From positions 1-64,000 of the forward strand of contig NZ_JADBGG010000018.1 of assembly GCF_014873765.1 (NCBI RefSeq): a DNA stretch of 64,000 bases, written 5' to 3'. This document shows positions 26,570 to 37,167 of the stretch, one piece after another. The notes under the pieces are model-generated. The model did no database searches. It was not told the origin of the DNA and saw nothing but the letters and a program-made list of their open reading frames with translations. The translations under genes were made by a program, and so were the position numbers. Position 1 is the first letter of the stretch. Each line of letters opens with the position of its first letter. This DNA is from Desulfomicrobium macestii (GTDB lineage Bacteria > Desulfobacterota > Desulfovibrionia > Desulfovibrionales > Desulfomicrobiaceae).

Positions 26570-27877
26570 ATGAGCTTTTGTGTCAAGGATATTCTGCGCA
26601 TGCAGGTCGCGCCGGCATTGGGCTGCACCGAGCCCGTGGCCGTGGCCCTGGCTGCCGCCGCTGCCACGGCTGTTCTGCCCGGCAGACCCGAGCGGCTGGA
26701 TTTGTGGGTCGATCCCAATATTTACAAGAACGGTCTGGCCGTCATCATTCCCGGCACGGGAGGTCTGAGCGGTCTGGATCTGGCCGGGGCGCTGGGCGTT
26801 TTCGGCGGGGACGCCGCGCTGGGCCTGGAAGTCCTCGAACCGCTAAACGACGAGTCCGTGCAGGCCGCCCGGACCCTGGTGCGTGACGGAAGGGTGACCC
26901 TCAACCTGCTGCATGAGCAGCGGGGGCTTTTCATCCGCGCCGAGGTTTTCGACGGCTCGCACGTGGCCGAGGCGGTCGTTCGCGACATGCACGACAACGT
27001 GGTCAGCGTGAGCCTTGACGGCACCCTGTTGCCTCGCGCCCAGACTTCCGGGAAAGTCGCCGCCTCAAGCGAGATGCCGCGTCTGGAGGCATGGATCAAG
27101 GGCCTCGCCCTGGAGGATCTGGTCCGCCTGCTCGACGATCTGGACGACGAGGACCGCGAATTTCTGATGGAAGGCGTGCGCACCAACGTGCGCCTTGCCG
27201 AGCATGGTCTGAAATTCGGGCCCGGCCTTGGCATAGGCAAGGCCCTGGACCGATTGGTCCGGCAGAAGCTCGTCTGCCGGGACATGATCCTGGCCGCGCG
27301 CATCCTGACCTCCGCCGCCTCCGATGCGCGCATGGGCGGAGTCAAGCTTCCGGCCATGAGTTCCGCCGGAAGCGGAAATCACGGTCTGACCGCCATTCTG
27401 CCCATCTGGGCCATCCGCGAATTCATCACCTGCGAGGAAAAGGACGTGCTTGAAGCCATGGCGCTCAGTCATCTGGTCACGGCCTACGTCAAGGCCCACA
27501 CCGGACGGCTTTCCGCCGTCTGCGGCTGCTCCGTGGCGGCCGGGGCCGGAGCCAGCGCCGGGGTGGCCTATCTGCTGGGCGGCAATCTGGCGCATATCGC
27601 AGGGGCCATCAAGAACATCATCGAGGACCTGGCCGGAGTCATCTGCGACGGGGCCAAGGCCGGCTGCTCCCTGAAGCTGGCCACGGCCGCGGGAACGGCC
27701 GTACAGGCCGCACTTTTTTCGCTGCAAGGCGTCAATGTCATGGACACCGACGGCATCATCGGCGCTTCGCCCGAGCAGACCATGCAGAACATAGGCATGC
27801 TCAGCACCGAAGGCATGATCGAGACTGATCGGACCATTTTAAAAATAATGCTGGCCAAACGCTTCTCCGGATTCTGA
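26570..27877 (+). CDS. UPF0597/CyuA-type L-cysteine desulfidase or serine dehydratase-like protein
   Basis: This 435-residue protein belongs to the UPF0597 (YhaM/CyuA) family, related to the iron-sulfur L-serine dehydratase alpha subunit. CyuA breaks L-cysteine into pyruvate, ammonia and sulfide. Visible blocks are the N-terminal ALGCTEPVAVALAAA (about residues 16-30) and the Cys-rich stretches VCGCSVAAGAGASAG and GVICDGAKAGCSLKLA. The last two are expected to hold the [4Fe-4S] ligands together with the N-terminal Cys. The substrate is inferred from family. It precedes ugd by 32 bases, and a shared transcript is possible. Confidence 0.82.
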   Translation: MSFCVKDILRMQVAPALGCTEPVAVALAAAAATAVLPGRPERLDLWVDPNIYKNGLAVIIPGTGGLSGLDLAGALGVFGGDAALGLEVLEPLNDESVQAARTLVRDGRVTLNLLHEQRGLFIRAEVFDGSHVAEAVVRDMHDNVVSVSLDGTLLPRAQTSGKVAASSEMPRLEAWIKGLALEDLVRLLDDLDDEDREFLMEGVRTNVRLAEHGLKFGPGLGIGKALDRLVRQKLVCRDMILAARILTSAASDARMGGVKLPAMSSAGSGNHGLTAILPIWAIREFITCEEKDVLEAMALSHLVTAYVKAHTGRLSAVCGCSVAAGAGASAGVAYLLGGNLAHIAGAIKNIIEDLAGVICDGAKAGCSLKLATAAGTAVQAALFSLQGVNVMDTDGIIGASPEQTMQNIGMLSTEGMIETDRTILKIMLAKRFSGF

Positions 27878-27909
27878 TACCGGACGCCGGCCAAAAGGAG
27901 TACATACCA

Positions 27910-29235
27910 ATGAACATATGCATTGTCGGAACGGGGTACGTCGGACTGGTGTCCGCGGCCTGCTTCGCCGAGATGGGCAACGCGGTGACCTGCGTCGACA
28001 TCAACCCCGACGTGATCGAGCGGCTCAAGAAGGGCGAGGTGCACATCTACGAGCCTGGCCTTGAGGCCATGGTCCGCCGCAATTTCCAGGAAGGCCGCCT
28101 GACCTTCACCACGGATCTGGCCGAAGGCCTGAAAGACAGCCTCTTCGTTTTCTGCTGCGTGGGCACCCCCGAAGGCGAGGACGGCACCGCCGATCTGCGC
28201 TACGTCCATCAGGTGGCCCGCGACGTGGGCCGTCAGATGAACGATTACAAGATCATCGTGGACAAATCGACCGTGCCCGTGGGCACCGCCGACAGCGTGC
28301 GCGCCACCGTGCAGGAGGAGCTGGACAAGCGCGGGCTCAATATCGAGTTCGACGTGGTTTCCAACCCCGAGTTTCTGAAGGAAGGCGACGCGGTCAACGA
28401 CTTCCTGAAACCCGACCGCGTGGTCGTGGGCACCGATAACGTGCGCACGGCCGAGCTTCTGAAGAGCCTCTACGCCCCCTACGCCCGCAGTCGCGAGAAA
28501 ATGATCATCATGGGCGTGCGCAGCGCTGAGATGACCAAGTACGCAGCCAACTGCATGCTGGCCACCAAGATCTCCTTCATCAACGAAATCGCCAACATCT
28601 GCGAGAAGGTCGGAGCCGACGTGCGCGACGTGCGCCACGGCATCGGGGCGGATCATCGCATCGGCTACCAGTTCATCTATCCGGGCGTCGGCTACGGCGG
28701 GTCCTGCTTCCCCAAGGACGTGAAGGCGCTCATCGGCACGGCCCAGGGCGTGGGCTACGAGCCGCAGCTCCTGAATGCCGTGGACGAGGTCAACGATCGC
28801 CAGAAGACCGTCATCGCGCGCAAGATCGAGACCTATTTCGCCGAGCAGGGCGGTGTGAAGGGCAAGACCTTGGCCTTGTGGGGTCTGGCCTTCAAGGCCA
28901 ACACCGACGACATGCGCGAGGCCCCCTCCCTGGAGCTGATCCGGCACCTGACTGATCTTGGCATGCGCGTGCGCGCCTTCGATCCGGTGGCCGGTCCCAA
29001 TGCACGCCGCATCCTTCAGGACAACCCGCTGGTGGAGATATGCGAGGATCAGTACGAGACGCTCAATGGCGCCGAGGCCCTGGCCGTGGTCACGGAATGG
29101 AACCAGTTCCGGAATCCCGAATTCGCCAGGATCAAGGCGGCCCTGGCCGCTCCCATCCTCTTTGACGGCCGCAACCTCTATTCGCCGGCGCTCCTTGCAG
29201 CCGAAGGGTTCGCCTATTTTTGCGTGGGCCGCTGA
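27910..29235 (+). CDS. ugd: UDP-glucose 6-dehydrogenase
   Basis: Ugd oxidises UDP-glucose to UDP-glucuronate with NAD, feeding surface polysaccharide synthesis. The 441-residue chain has the Rossmann start MNICIVGTGYVGLVSAACF, the VDKSTVPVGTAD block, and the catalytic Cys loop GVGYGGSCFPKDV at about residues 257-269. The C-terminal UDP-binding domain holds GLAFKANTDDMREAPS. AAAAGGAG precedes the ATG. No other polysaccharide genes are nearby. A terminator follows. Confidence 0.95.
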   Translation: MNICIVGTGYVGLVSAACFAEMGNAVTCVDINPDVIERLKKGEVHIYEPGLEAMVRRNFQEGRLTFTTDLAEGLKDSLFVFCCVGTPEGEDGTADLRYVHQVARDVGRQMNDYKIIVDKSTVPVGTADSVRATVQEELDKRGLNIEFDVVSNPEFLKEGDAVNDFLKPDRVVVGTDNVRTAELLKSLYAPYARSREKMIIMGVRSAEMTKYAANCMLATKISFINEIANICEKVGADVRDVRHGIGADHRIGYQFIYPGVGYGGSCFPKDVKALIGTAQGVGYEPQLLNAVDEVNDRQKTVIARKIETYFAEQGGVKGKTLALWGLAFKANTDDMREAPSLELIRHLTDLGMRVRAFDPVAGPNARRILQDNPLVEICEDQYETLNGAEALAVVTEWNQFRNPEFARIKAALAAPILFDGRNLYSPALLAAEGFAYFCVGR

Positions 29236-29267
29236 GGCTCCGGCGCAAAATCGCCTCTCATAACAAG

Positions 29268-29303
29268 CAAAGCCCCGGCCGGAACTCTCCGGTCGGGGCT
29301 TTG
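29268..29303 (+). terminator. terminator between convergent ugd and sucCD
   Basis: CAAAGCCCCGGCCGGA pairs with TCCGGTCGGGGCTTTG with one G-T wobble and a short loop. The A/T ends allow use in both directions, which fits the convergent genes. Confidence 0.85.
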
Positions 29304-29335
29304 TCGTCTGCATGTGGATACGTCGTGACGCGGGG

Positions 29336-31405
29336 CTAGAGCACCTGCGCCACCGCCCCCGCGATCTGGTCCAGGTCGTCGATGAGGTGGAAGCCGGAGT
29401 CGGCCATGGCCTGGAGTTTGACCTCTATGCCGCCAGCCCCTTTTTCGAGGATGGCTCCGGCGTGGCCAAGGCGCTTGCCAGGAGGGGCCGTGCGCCCTGC
29501 GATGAAGCCGAAGACCGGGAGTTCGAAGCCGCTTTCCCGCATGTATTGCCCAAGCTCCTCCTCGGCCTTTCCGCCAATCTCGCCCAGGATGACCACGGCG
29601 CGTGTCTGCGGATCGTGGCGCACCAGTTTGCACAGGTCCGTGAAGGAGGTGCCCACGAAAGGATCGCCGCCGATGCCGACGCACACGGATTGTCCGATCC
29701 CCGCTTTGGTCAGCCGGTCCACGCATTCATAGGTCAGGGTGCCGCTGCGCGAGAAGACGGCCACCGGGCCGGGGGTGAAGATGTCGCCGGGCATGATGCC
29801 GATCTTGGTCTTGCCGGCCATGACCAGGCCGGGACAGTTGGGCCCGATGACTCGTGTCGGGCTGCCTTTCAGGCGCTCCAGGGCGCGCAGCATGTCGAGC
29901 TGGGGGATGCCGTCGGTGATGCAGACCACCCAGCCGATCCCCGCGGCAGCGGCCTCCAGCACCGCATCCGGAGCCATGGCTCCGGGCACGAAGATGATGG
30001 ACGCGTCGATGCGCATGGCTTTTACGGCCTCGCGCACGGTGTCAAAGACCGGGACTCCAAGGACCTCGGTACCGCCCTTGCCGGGGGTCACTCCGGCCAC
30101 GACCTTCGAACCGTATTCCTGCATCAGGCGGCAGTGCAGTTGCCCCTGCTTGCCGGTCAGGCCCTGGACCAGGATGCGGCAATCGTCGGGCAGGGGGAAG
30201 GGCGTGCTCGTCTGGCGCGGCCGGGCCGGGAGCAGGGGGGCCGTGGACGGGACGATCAGGGGCTTGTGCCGGGCTTCGGGCCTGTCGCCCTTGAGTTTTT
30301 CCAGGGCGGCGCGGGCCGAGGTCAGATCGGGGCACAGATGCAGTCCGTTCAGGGCTGCCTGGTTCAGGAGTTCCAGCCCCTGGACCGAGCCGTTGCCCGC
30401 GAAGCGGACCACGATTGGTTTGCGCGGCTCCTGCCCGTCCAGCGCTTCGAGCATGGACCGGGCTACCTTGTGGCAGGACAGGATTCCGCCGAAAATGTTG
30501 ATGAAGACCATGCCCACGCGGGAGTCGTCAAAAAGGATGTCCAGGGCCGTGCGCATGGCTTCGCTGTCCGCGCCTCCGCCCAGATCCAGGAAATTGGCCG
30601 CCTCCAAGCCCGAGTAATTGAGGATGTCCATGCTGGCCATGGCCAGGCCCGCGCCGTTGACCATGAGCCCGACATAGCCGTCGAGTTTGTGGTAACTGAG
30701 GCCCGCCTCGCGGGACCTGTTTTCCTCGTCGCTTAAGTGCGCGGCCTCGAAAAAGCGGTTCAGGGAAGGATCGATGCCGATCCTGTGTCCGTCGATCTCG
30801 ACCTTGCCGTCCAGGGCCAGAAGCCCTCCGTCCGTGGTGATGACCAGGGGGTTGATTTCGGCCAGGAGCAGACGATGGCGCAGGCAGCAATCGAAGAGGT
30901 TTGTGAGCAGGGCATGGAAGGGTTTGGAAAGTTCCTTGGGCAGGCCCAGGTGGAAAAAGATGTTGCGGATCTGAAAGGGGGCCAGTCCGGTGTCGGGGGC
31001 GGCGTGTTCGATCAGCAGGGTTTCCGGGGCGCAGGCCTCGATGTCCACCCCGCCGAAGCGTCCGGCGGTGATGACGAAAGAGCGGCTTTGACGGTCCAGG
31101 GTTATGGAGAGATACAGTTCGCGAGTGTACGCGGCCTTGGGTTCGATGCGCACCAGCTTGACTTTTTCGCCCTTGATGGCGAGCGTGAAGAGCTTGGTCA
31201 GTTCGCTTTCGGCCTGCTCAAGGGTATCCGCCATGCGGATGCCGCCGGCCTTGCCCCTGCCGCCGCTCAAGACCTGCGATTTAAGGACCCAGGGCAGCGC
31301 GAAAGGGGGGGCCGGTTCGTCTCCCGGCCCGAGAAGCGTCCCTCGGGGGACAGGAATGCCCGCCTCCTCGAAAAGTCGCTTGCTGTTGTGTTCATTGAGC
31401 TTCAT
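29336..31405 (-). CDS. sucCD: fused succinyl-CoA synthetase-like beta-alpha protein
   Basis: This 689-residue chain joins both subunits of an acyl-CoA synthetase. Residues 1-390 match the SucC (beta) ATP-grasp half: NEHNSKRLFEEAGIPVPRG, SGGRGKAGGI, NPLVIT, ANFLDLGGGAD and FINIFGGI. Residues 410-689 match the SucD (alpha) half: LVQGLTGKQGQLH, VTPGKGGTEVLG, IGPNCPGL, FSRSGTLTYE and the phospho-His site KRLGHAGAI. A proline-rich linker of about 25 residues lies between. The likely reaction is succinate or a related acid plus CoA and ATP to acyl-CoA; exact acid and nucleotide are not readable. Separate subunits are the rule in E. coli. GCGAGGAGAG precedes the ATG. Confidence 0.88.
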   Translation of the reverse strand: MKLNEHNSKRLFEEAGIPVPRGTLLGPGDEPAPPFALPWVLKSQVLSGGRGKAGGIRMADTLEQAESELTKLFTLAIKGEKVKLVRIEPKAAYTRELYLSITLDRQSRSFVITAGRFGGVDIEACAPETLLIEHAAPDTGLAPFQIRNIFFHLGLPKELSKPFHALLTNLFDCCLRHRLLLAEINPLVITTDGGLLALDGKVEIDGHRIGIDPSLNRFFEAAHLSDEENRSREAGLSYHKLDGYVGLMVNGAGLAMASMDILNYSGLEAANFLDLGGGADSEAMRTALDILFDDSRVGMVFINIFGGILSCHKVARSMLEALDGQEPRKPIVVRFAGNGSVQGLELLNQAALNGLHLCPDLTSARAALEKLKGDRPEARHKPLIVPSTAPLLPARPRQTSTPFPLPDDCRILVQGLTGKQGQLHCRLMQEYGSKVVAGVTPGKGGTEVLGVPVFDTVREAVKAMRIDASIIFVPGAMAPDAVLEAAAAGIGWVVCITDGIPQLDMLRALERLKGSPTRVIGPNCPGLVMAGKTKIGIMPGDIFTPGPVAVFSRSGTLTYECVDRLTKAGIGQSVCVGIGGDPFVGTSFTDLCKLVRHDPQTRAVVILGEIGGKAEEELGQYMRESGFELPVFGFIAGRTAPPGKRLGHAGAILEKGAGGIEVKLQAMADSGFHLIDDLDQIAGAVAQVL

Positions 31406-31596
31406 GACTCTCTCCTCGCTTCAGCTGTTGTCAAATACCATGCCTTGGACTATCACCGCGAAATGACATTCGGGACGGGGCTTCCGGGTGGTGACTGCCC
31501 GGGCCTCGCGATTTTGTCTGTTGCATACCTGCCTTGGGTTGAAAATCAAGAAAAATTACGACAACACTCTTTTTTTATTCATGTAATCCGTCAAAA

Positions 31597-32163
31597 ATGC
31601 AAAAATTAAGAATTTTAATCACCATCGGATTGGCCTTGACGTTGAATCTTTTTTCGGCGTCGGTGCTGCGGGCCGATTCCATCGCGCTTACGGATCTCGG
31701 GGTGGATAACGCCCAAGGCTCCGTCTCAGTGGGTTTCAGCGTCGTGATCAATGAAATAGCCCCCCTGATGGAGGCCTTGCAGAACGGCGGACAATACGAG
31801 GTGCGCTGTTCCGGCAAGCTTTACAAGCGCCGCCTTGGTTTCTGGGATGCCTTCCTGGCCGAGGCAGAGTACTCATGCACCGTGGCGAGCAAGCCCATCG
31901 CGCGTGAATGCGTGGTCACGGATCACCGGGGCAGTCATACCTTTGAGTTCACGGGCCTGGAGGACGAACTGAACCGTTTCTGGTCGCGACTGTCCTTGCC
32001 CATGGGCAGTTGGGACGCCATCGAGCGCGGAAAGGCCTACCGCGTCGTGCTCACGTTCAGCGTCACGCGCACCAATGTTCCGGGCTGGGTCAGCAAGCCG
32101 CTCTTTTTCGTCAGCTGGGACCTGGTCCCCGAAGTGGTGTACGTACTGGATTTCGATTTCTGA
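31597..32163 (+). CDS. DUF4390 exported protein
   Basis: This 188-residue protein has a signal peptide (about residues 1-26, ending SVLRAD) and one beta-rich domain of the DUF4390 kind. Typical features are the early NEIAPLMEALQNGGQYEVRCSG-like stretch and the terminal VSWDLVPEVVYVLDFDF. The family commonly lies just upstream of NtrY-like kinases, as here (21 bases). A periplasmic or outer-membrane role in signalling to that kinase is inferred from context only. The 191 bases before it hold no recognised element. Confidence 0.8.
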   Translation: MQKLRILITIGLALTLNLFSASVLRADSIALTDLGVDNAQGSVSVGFSVVINEIAPLMEALQNGGQYEVRCSGKLYKRRLGFWDAFLAEAEYSCTVASKPIARECVVTDHRGSHTFEFTGLEDELNRFWSRLSLPMGSWDAIERGKAYRVVLTFSVTRTNVPGWVSKPLFFVSWDLVPEVVYVLDFDF

Positions 32164-32184
32164 TTTCAACCAGCCGCGAGGAGC

Positions 32185-34391
32185 ATGGACAAGTCATCTC
32201 GTCACATTCCCGTGCAGGAACGCACCGCGCATGAACGTCGCAAGCGGCAGCGGGAAATCACCCTGGCCGCCGTAGGCATCTTCCTTATCGTCATCCTGAC
32301 CTGGATCGAGCTGCGCCTGCTGGGTCTCAATTCCTACCTTTTCTTCGCCCTCTTCAACGTCAATCTGATCCTCCTCATTCTGGTTCTCTTCCTGGTCCTG
32401 CGCAATGTCATTAAACTCGTGCTGGATCGGCGCAGGAGGGTGCTCGGGTCGGGCCTCAGAGCCAAGCTGGTCCTTGTTTTCGTCACCCTGTCCATGGTCC
32501 CGACCTTCATCATGTTCGTTCTTTCGACCTGGTTCGTGCAGACCTCCGTCGATTATTGGTTCCAGGCCCAGGTCGAGACGTCCATGGATCAGGCATTGAG
32601 CGTGGGGCAGGATTTTTATGCGTCCGCCGAATCTGGTCTTGAGATCAAGGCACTGGGAATCCTTGAGCATTTGCGGGAACGGAAGCTGGATTTCAAGGCC
32701 AAGGGGGCGGACGAGGCCCTGCGGAAAAAAAGCCGTGAGTACAGACTGAGCCTGAGCGGCGTGATCACCGGCACCATGCAGCAGAAACACTGGGAGTCCA
32801 CTCCGGTCTGGAACGACATCTGGCCCCGGATCAGAAGCGAAGTGCCTTTTGCCGAGCTGGCCAAGGGCGCCCGGTATTGGAGCACCCTCTGGCCGCATGC
32901 GGATTCGGATCTGGTGATCGGGGTCATGCCCGTGGACGAGGCCGGGTCGGCCTTTCTTGTCGTAGGCGCGGAGGTGGGAGCGGGTTTTCTGGACCGGCTG
33001 GAACTGATCGCCCAGGGCGTGGGCGAGTACAAACAGCTGCGCAGTCTCAAATATCCATTGAAAATGACCCTTTACATGGTCCTTGGACTCATGACCATGC
33101 TCATCTTTCTCGGGGCGACCTGGTTCGGGTTTCGGCTGGCCCGGGAACTTAGCGCCCCCATCCAGGCGCTGGCCGCTGGAACCCAGCGCATCGCCCAGGG
33201 TGACCTTTCGGTCCGGCTCATGGACGAGTCCCGCGACGAGCTCGGTCTTCTGGTCCAGTCATTCAACAGCATGGCCGAGGATCTGGAGCAGAGCCGCACG
33301 CACCTGACCCGCGCCAATCTACAGCTCGAAGAGCAGTATCAGGCGCTTATCGCCAAGAATCACTACGTACAGGCCATTTTGGAGAATATCACCGCGGGCG
33401 TTGTTTCCTTGGACAGGGCCGGACGGATCACGACCATGAACCGCGCGGCCGAGGGCATTCTCGGGCTTGAAGCCGGTGCGCTCATCGGCGAGTCCGCCCT
33501 GGACCTGATGGGCCCGGCCCATCGTGGGCTGGTGCAGGAAGTCAGTCAGCTGCTGCGCGGCAGTCCGGGATCCCAGTGGCAGCGCAGGCTCGACCTGGAG
33601 GTCGGCGGCGAAACCATCAAGCTTCTGATCAACGCGGTGGCGCTGATGGACAACGAAGGTGGGGACAGCGGCATCGTCGCGGTTTTCGAGAACATTTCGG
33701 AGCTTGAAAAGATGCAGCGTCTCGACGCCTGGAAGGAAGTGGCCCGGCGCATCGCCCATGAGATCAAGAATCCGCTCACCCCCATCAAGCTCTCGGCCGA
33801 GCGGCTGGAGCGCAAGTTCGGGCCCGTGGTGGCGGACCCCGTCTTCACCCAGTGCACGGGGCTCATCGTCAAGCAGGTCGAGCATCTGCAGGAAATGGTG
33901 CGGGAATTTTCAAGCTTTGCCAAACTGCCCGAGGTGATGCTTTCCGCCGGTCGCGTCGAGCCCCTGCTGCAGGAGGCCATCTCGGTTTTTTCGAACAGTC
34001 ACGCTTCCATTCGCTGGGTCCTTAGGGCCGAGGATGTCCCTGCGGTCATGCTCGATCGCGAAGCCATGGGCCGTGCCATCTACAATATCCTGCTGAACGC
34101 GGCCGAAGTGTTGGCCGATCAGGAAGACGGACGGGTCGAGACCGTTCTCTATGCGCGCAAGCGCAAGGGCAGGATCTACATAGAGATCAGCGACAACGGC
34201 CCTGGCATCAAGCCCGAGGAACAGTCGCGCATGTTCGAGCCCTACTACTCGACCAAGCGCAGCGGCACCGGCCTTGGCCTGGCCATCGTCAAATCCATCA
34301 TCAGCGACCATCACGGGCATATCCGGGTCAAACCCAACGAACCGGCCGGCACCACCTTTGTCATTGAACTTCCGGCCGCACGCGGCGAGGC

Positions 34392-34395
<4 letters not shown>
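32185..34395 (+). CDS. ntrY: NtrY-like membrane sensor histidine kinase
   Basis: This 736-residue kinase has three N-terminal spans (about 26-46, 50-73 and 92-114), a periplasmic sensor region, a fourth span (about 291-312) and a HAMP linker. A PAS domain follows (about 385-490), then the HisKA box with phospho-accepting His525 in RRIAHEIKNPLTPIKLSAER, and an ATPase domain with NILLNAAE, DNGPGIKPEE and GTGLGLAIVKS. This layout is that of NtrY, which responds to nitrogen or redox conditions in other bacteria; the signal here is unknown. It overlaps the regulator by 4 bases, so the pair is made together. Confidence 0.9.
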
Positions 34396-35777
<1,382 letters not shown>

Positions 35778-35805
35778 CGCGGCAGGCGAATGTGCTTCCC
35801 GGCTT

Positions 35806-37167
35806 CTAGACGCCCAGCTTGCCGCGTCTGTACCTGAAGGTGTCCCTTGAGACTCCCAGCAGTCTGGCGGCCTGGGATTCGTTTCCTTCCGCCAGGGCCA
35901 GCGCCTGCTCGTAATACCCGCGTTCCAGATCGTGCAGCAGGGCTGGCAGATCCACTCCTTCCCGCGTGAGCGGCGCCCGGTTTTCAGCGACCGGCGCGCA
36001 GTCCGTCGCAAGCCCGAGATCCCCGGCATCCAGCTCCGGCCCGCAGGCCATGAGTGTGGCCCGCTCCATGATGTTGCGCAGTTCGCGCACGTTGCCCGTC
36101 CATGAATGGTCGAGCAGGGCGGTGCGGGCGCTCTGGGTGAGATCATTGAATTTCTTGCCGAATTTTTCCCCGTATTGATGCAGGAAGAGCCGTGCCAGAG
36201 GCAGGATGTCTTCCTTGCGGCGGGCCAGCGAGGGCACGCGGATGCGGACCACCGCCAGGCGGTAGAAGAGGTCCTGCCGGAACGTCCCGGTGCGGACCAT
36301 CTCTTCGAGGTCACGGTTGGTAGCGGCCACGACCCGGGTGCGCACCGTGCGCTTGGCCGTGGAGCCCAGGGGGTAGAATTCGCCCTCCTGCAAAAAGCGC
36401 AGCAGCTTGGCCTGGGCGCTGCCCGGCAGTTCTCCGATTTCGTCCAGAAAGAGCGTGCCTCCAGCCGCTTCCTCCACCAGTCCCGTCTTGCCCCTTTTTC
36501 CGGCGCCGCTGAAGGCTCCCGGCGCGTAGCCGAAGAGCTCGCTCTCGATCAGTTCAGCGGGGATAGCCGCGCAGTTGACCGTGATCAGCGGGCCGCGAAA
36601 ATTCGGGCTGCGGTAATGGATGGCGCTGGCGATGAGCTCCTTGCCCGTGCCCGTGTCGCCTTCGACGAGCACCGGCGTGTCCGGGCTGACCGCGACCTTG
36701 GCCACGGTCTGGACCACATCGGTCAGGGCCTCGCTCTCGGCCACGAAAAAGGGAATCTGTTCCCTGAGGGCCTTGTCCTGCAGGAGCCGGATTTCCTTGC
36801 CGAGGCGGATGGAACTCCCCGCCCGTTCCAGGCAAAGCTTGAGGGCATCCATGCGCAGTGGCTTCAGAAGGTAATCGAAGGCGCCGCGCTTCATGGCCGA
36901 GATGACCGTGTCCAGATCCTCGAAGGCCGTGATCATGATCACGGCGGCGTGAGGCGCCTGTCCTCGGATGTGATCCAACACCTCTAGGCCGCTGATGTCG
37001 GGCAGTCCGATGTCCAGGAGCACGAGGTCCGGGGCCAGGGCGGGCAGCGATTCCAGGGCTTCCTTGCCGCTGGCCAGGGCGCTGACCTTGTAGTGGCGGC
37101 CGAGGGCCATGGACAGGCTGTCTCGGATGGATTCTTCATCGTCGATGATGAGCAGGGAGTAGTTCAT
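35806..37167 (-). CDS. sigma-54 response regulator with GAFSGA loop
   Basis: This 453-residue regulator has a receiver with Asp52 ([10 protein letters not shown]). The AAA+ domain has Walker A GDTGTGKE (170-177), Walker [12 protein letters not shown] (237-247) and the arginine-finger region. A short C-terminal helix-turn-helix follows ([21 protein letters not shown]). The sigma-54 contact loop reads GAFSGA (217-222) instead of GAFTGA; the Ser codon at 36508-36510 is AGC on the coding strand. Its ATG overlaps the stop of the sensor kinase, so they are a two-component pair. The ATG at 37167 is chosen; residues upstream of it read through the kinase gene. Confidence 0.9.
   Translation of the reverse strand: MNYSLLIIDDEESIRDSLSMALGRHYKVSALASGKEALESLPALAPDLVLLDIGLPDISGLEVLDHIRGQAPHAAVIMITAFEDLDTVISAMKRGAFDYLLKPLRMDALKLCLERAGSSIRLGKEIRLLQDKALREQIPFFVAESEALTDVVQTVAKVAVSPDTPVLVEGDTGTGKELIASAIHYRSPNFRGPLITVNCAAIPAELIESELFGYAPGAFSGAGKRGKTGLVEEAAGGTLFLDEIGELPGSAQAKLLRFLQEGEFYPLGSTAKRTVRTRVVAATNRDLEEMVRTGTFRQDLFYRLAVVRIRVPSLARRKEDILPLARLFLHQYGEKFGKKFNDLTQSARTALLDHSWTGNVRELRNIMERATLMACGPELDAGDLGLATDCAPVAENRAPLTREGVDLPALLHDLERGYYEQALALAEGNESQAARLLGVSRDTFRYRRGKLGV

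Noticed and set aside
27568-29313. Long minus-strand frame of 581 residues opposite ugd
   Set aside because: It runs antisense to clear UPF0597 and ugd genes and has an His/Ala/Gly-rich composition typical of shadows.
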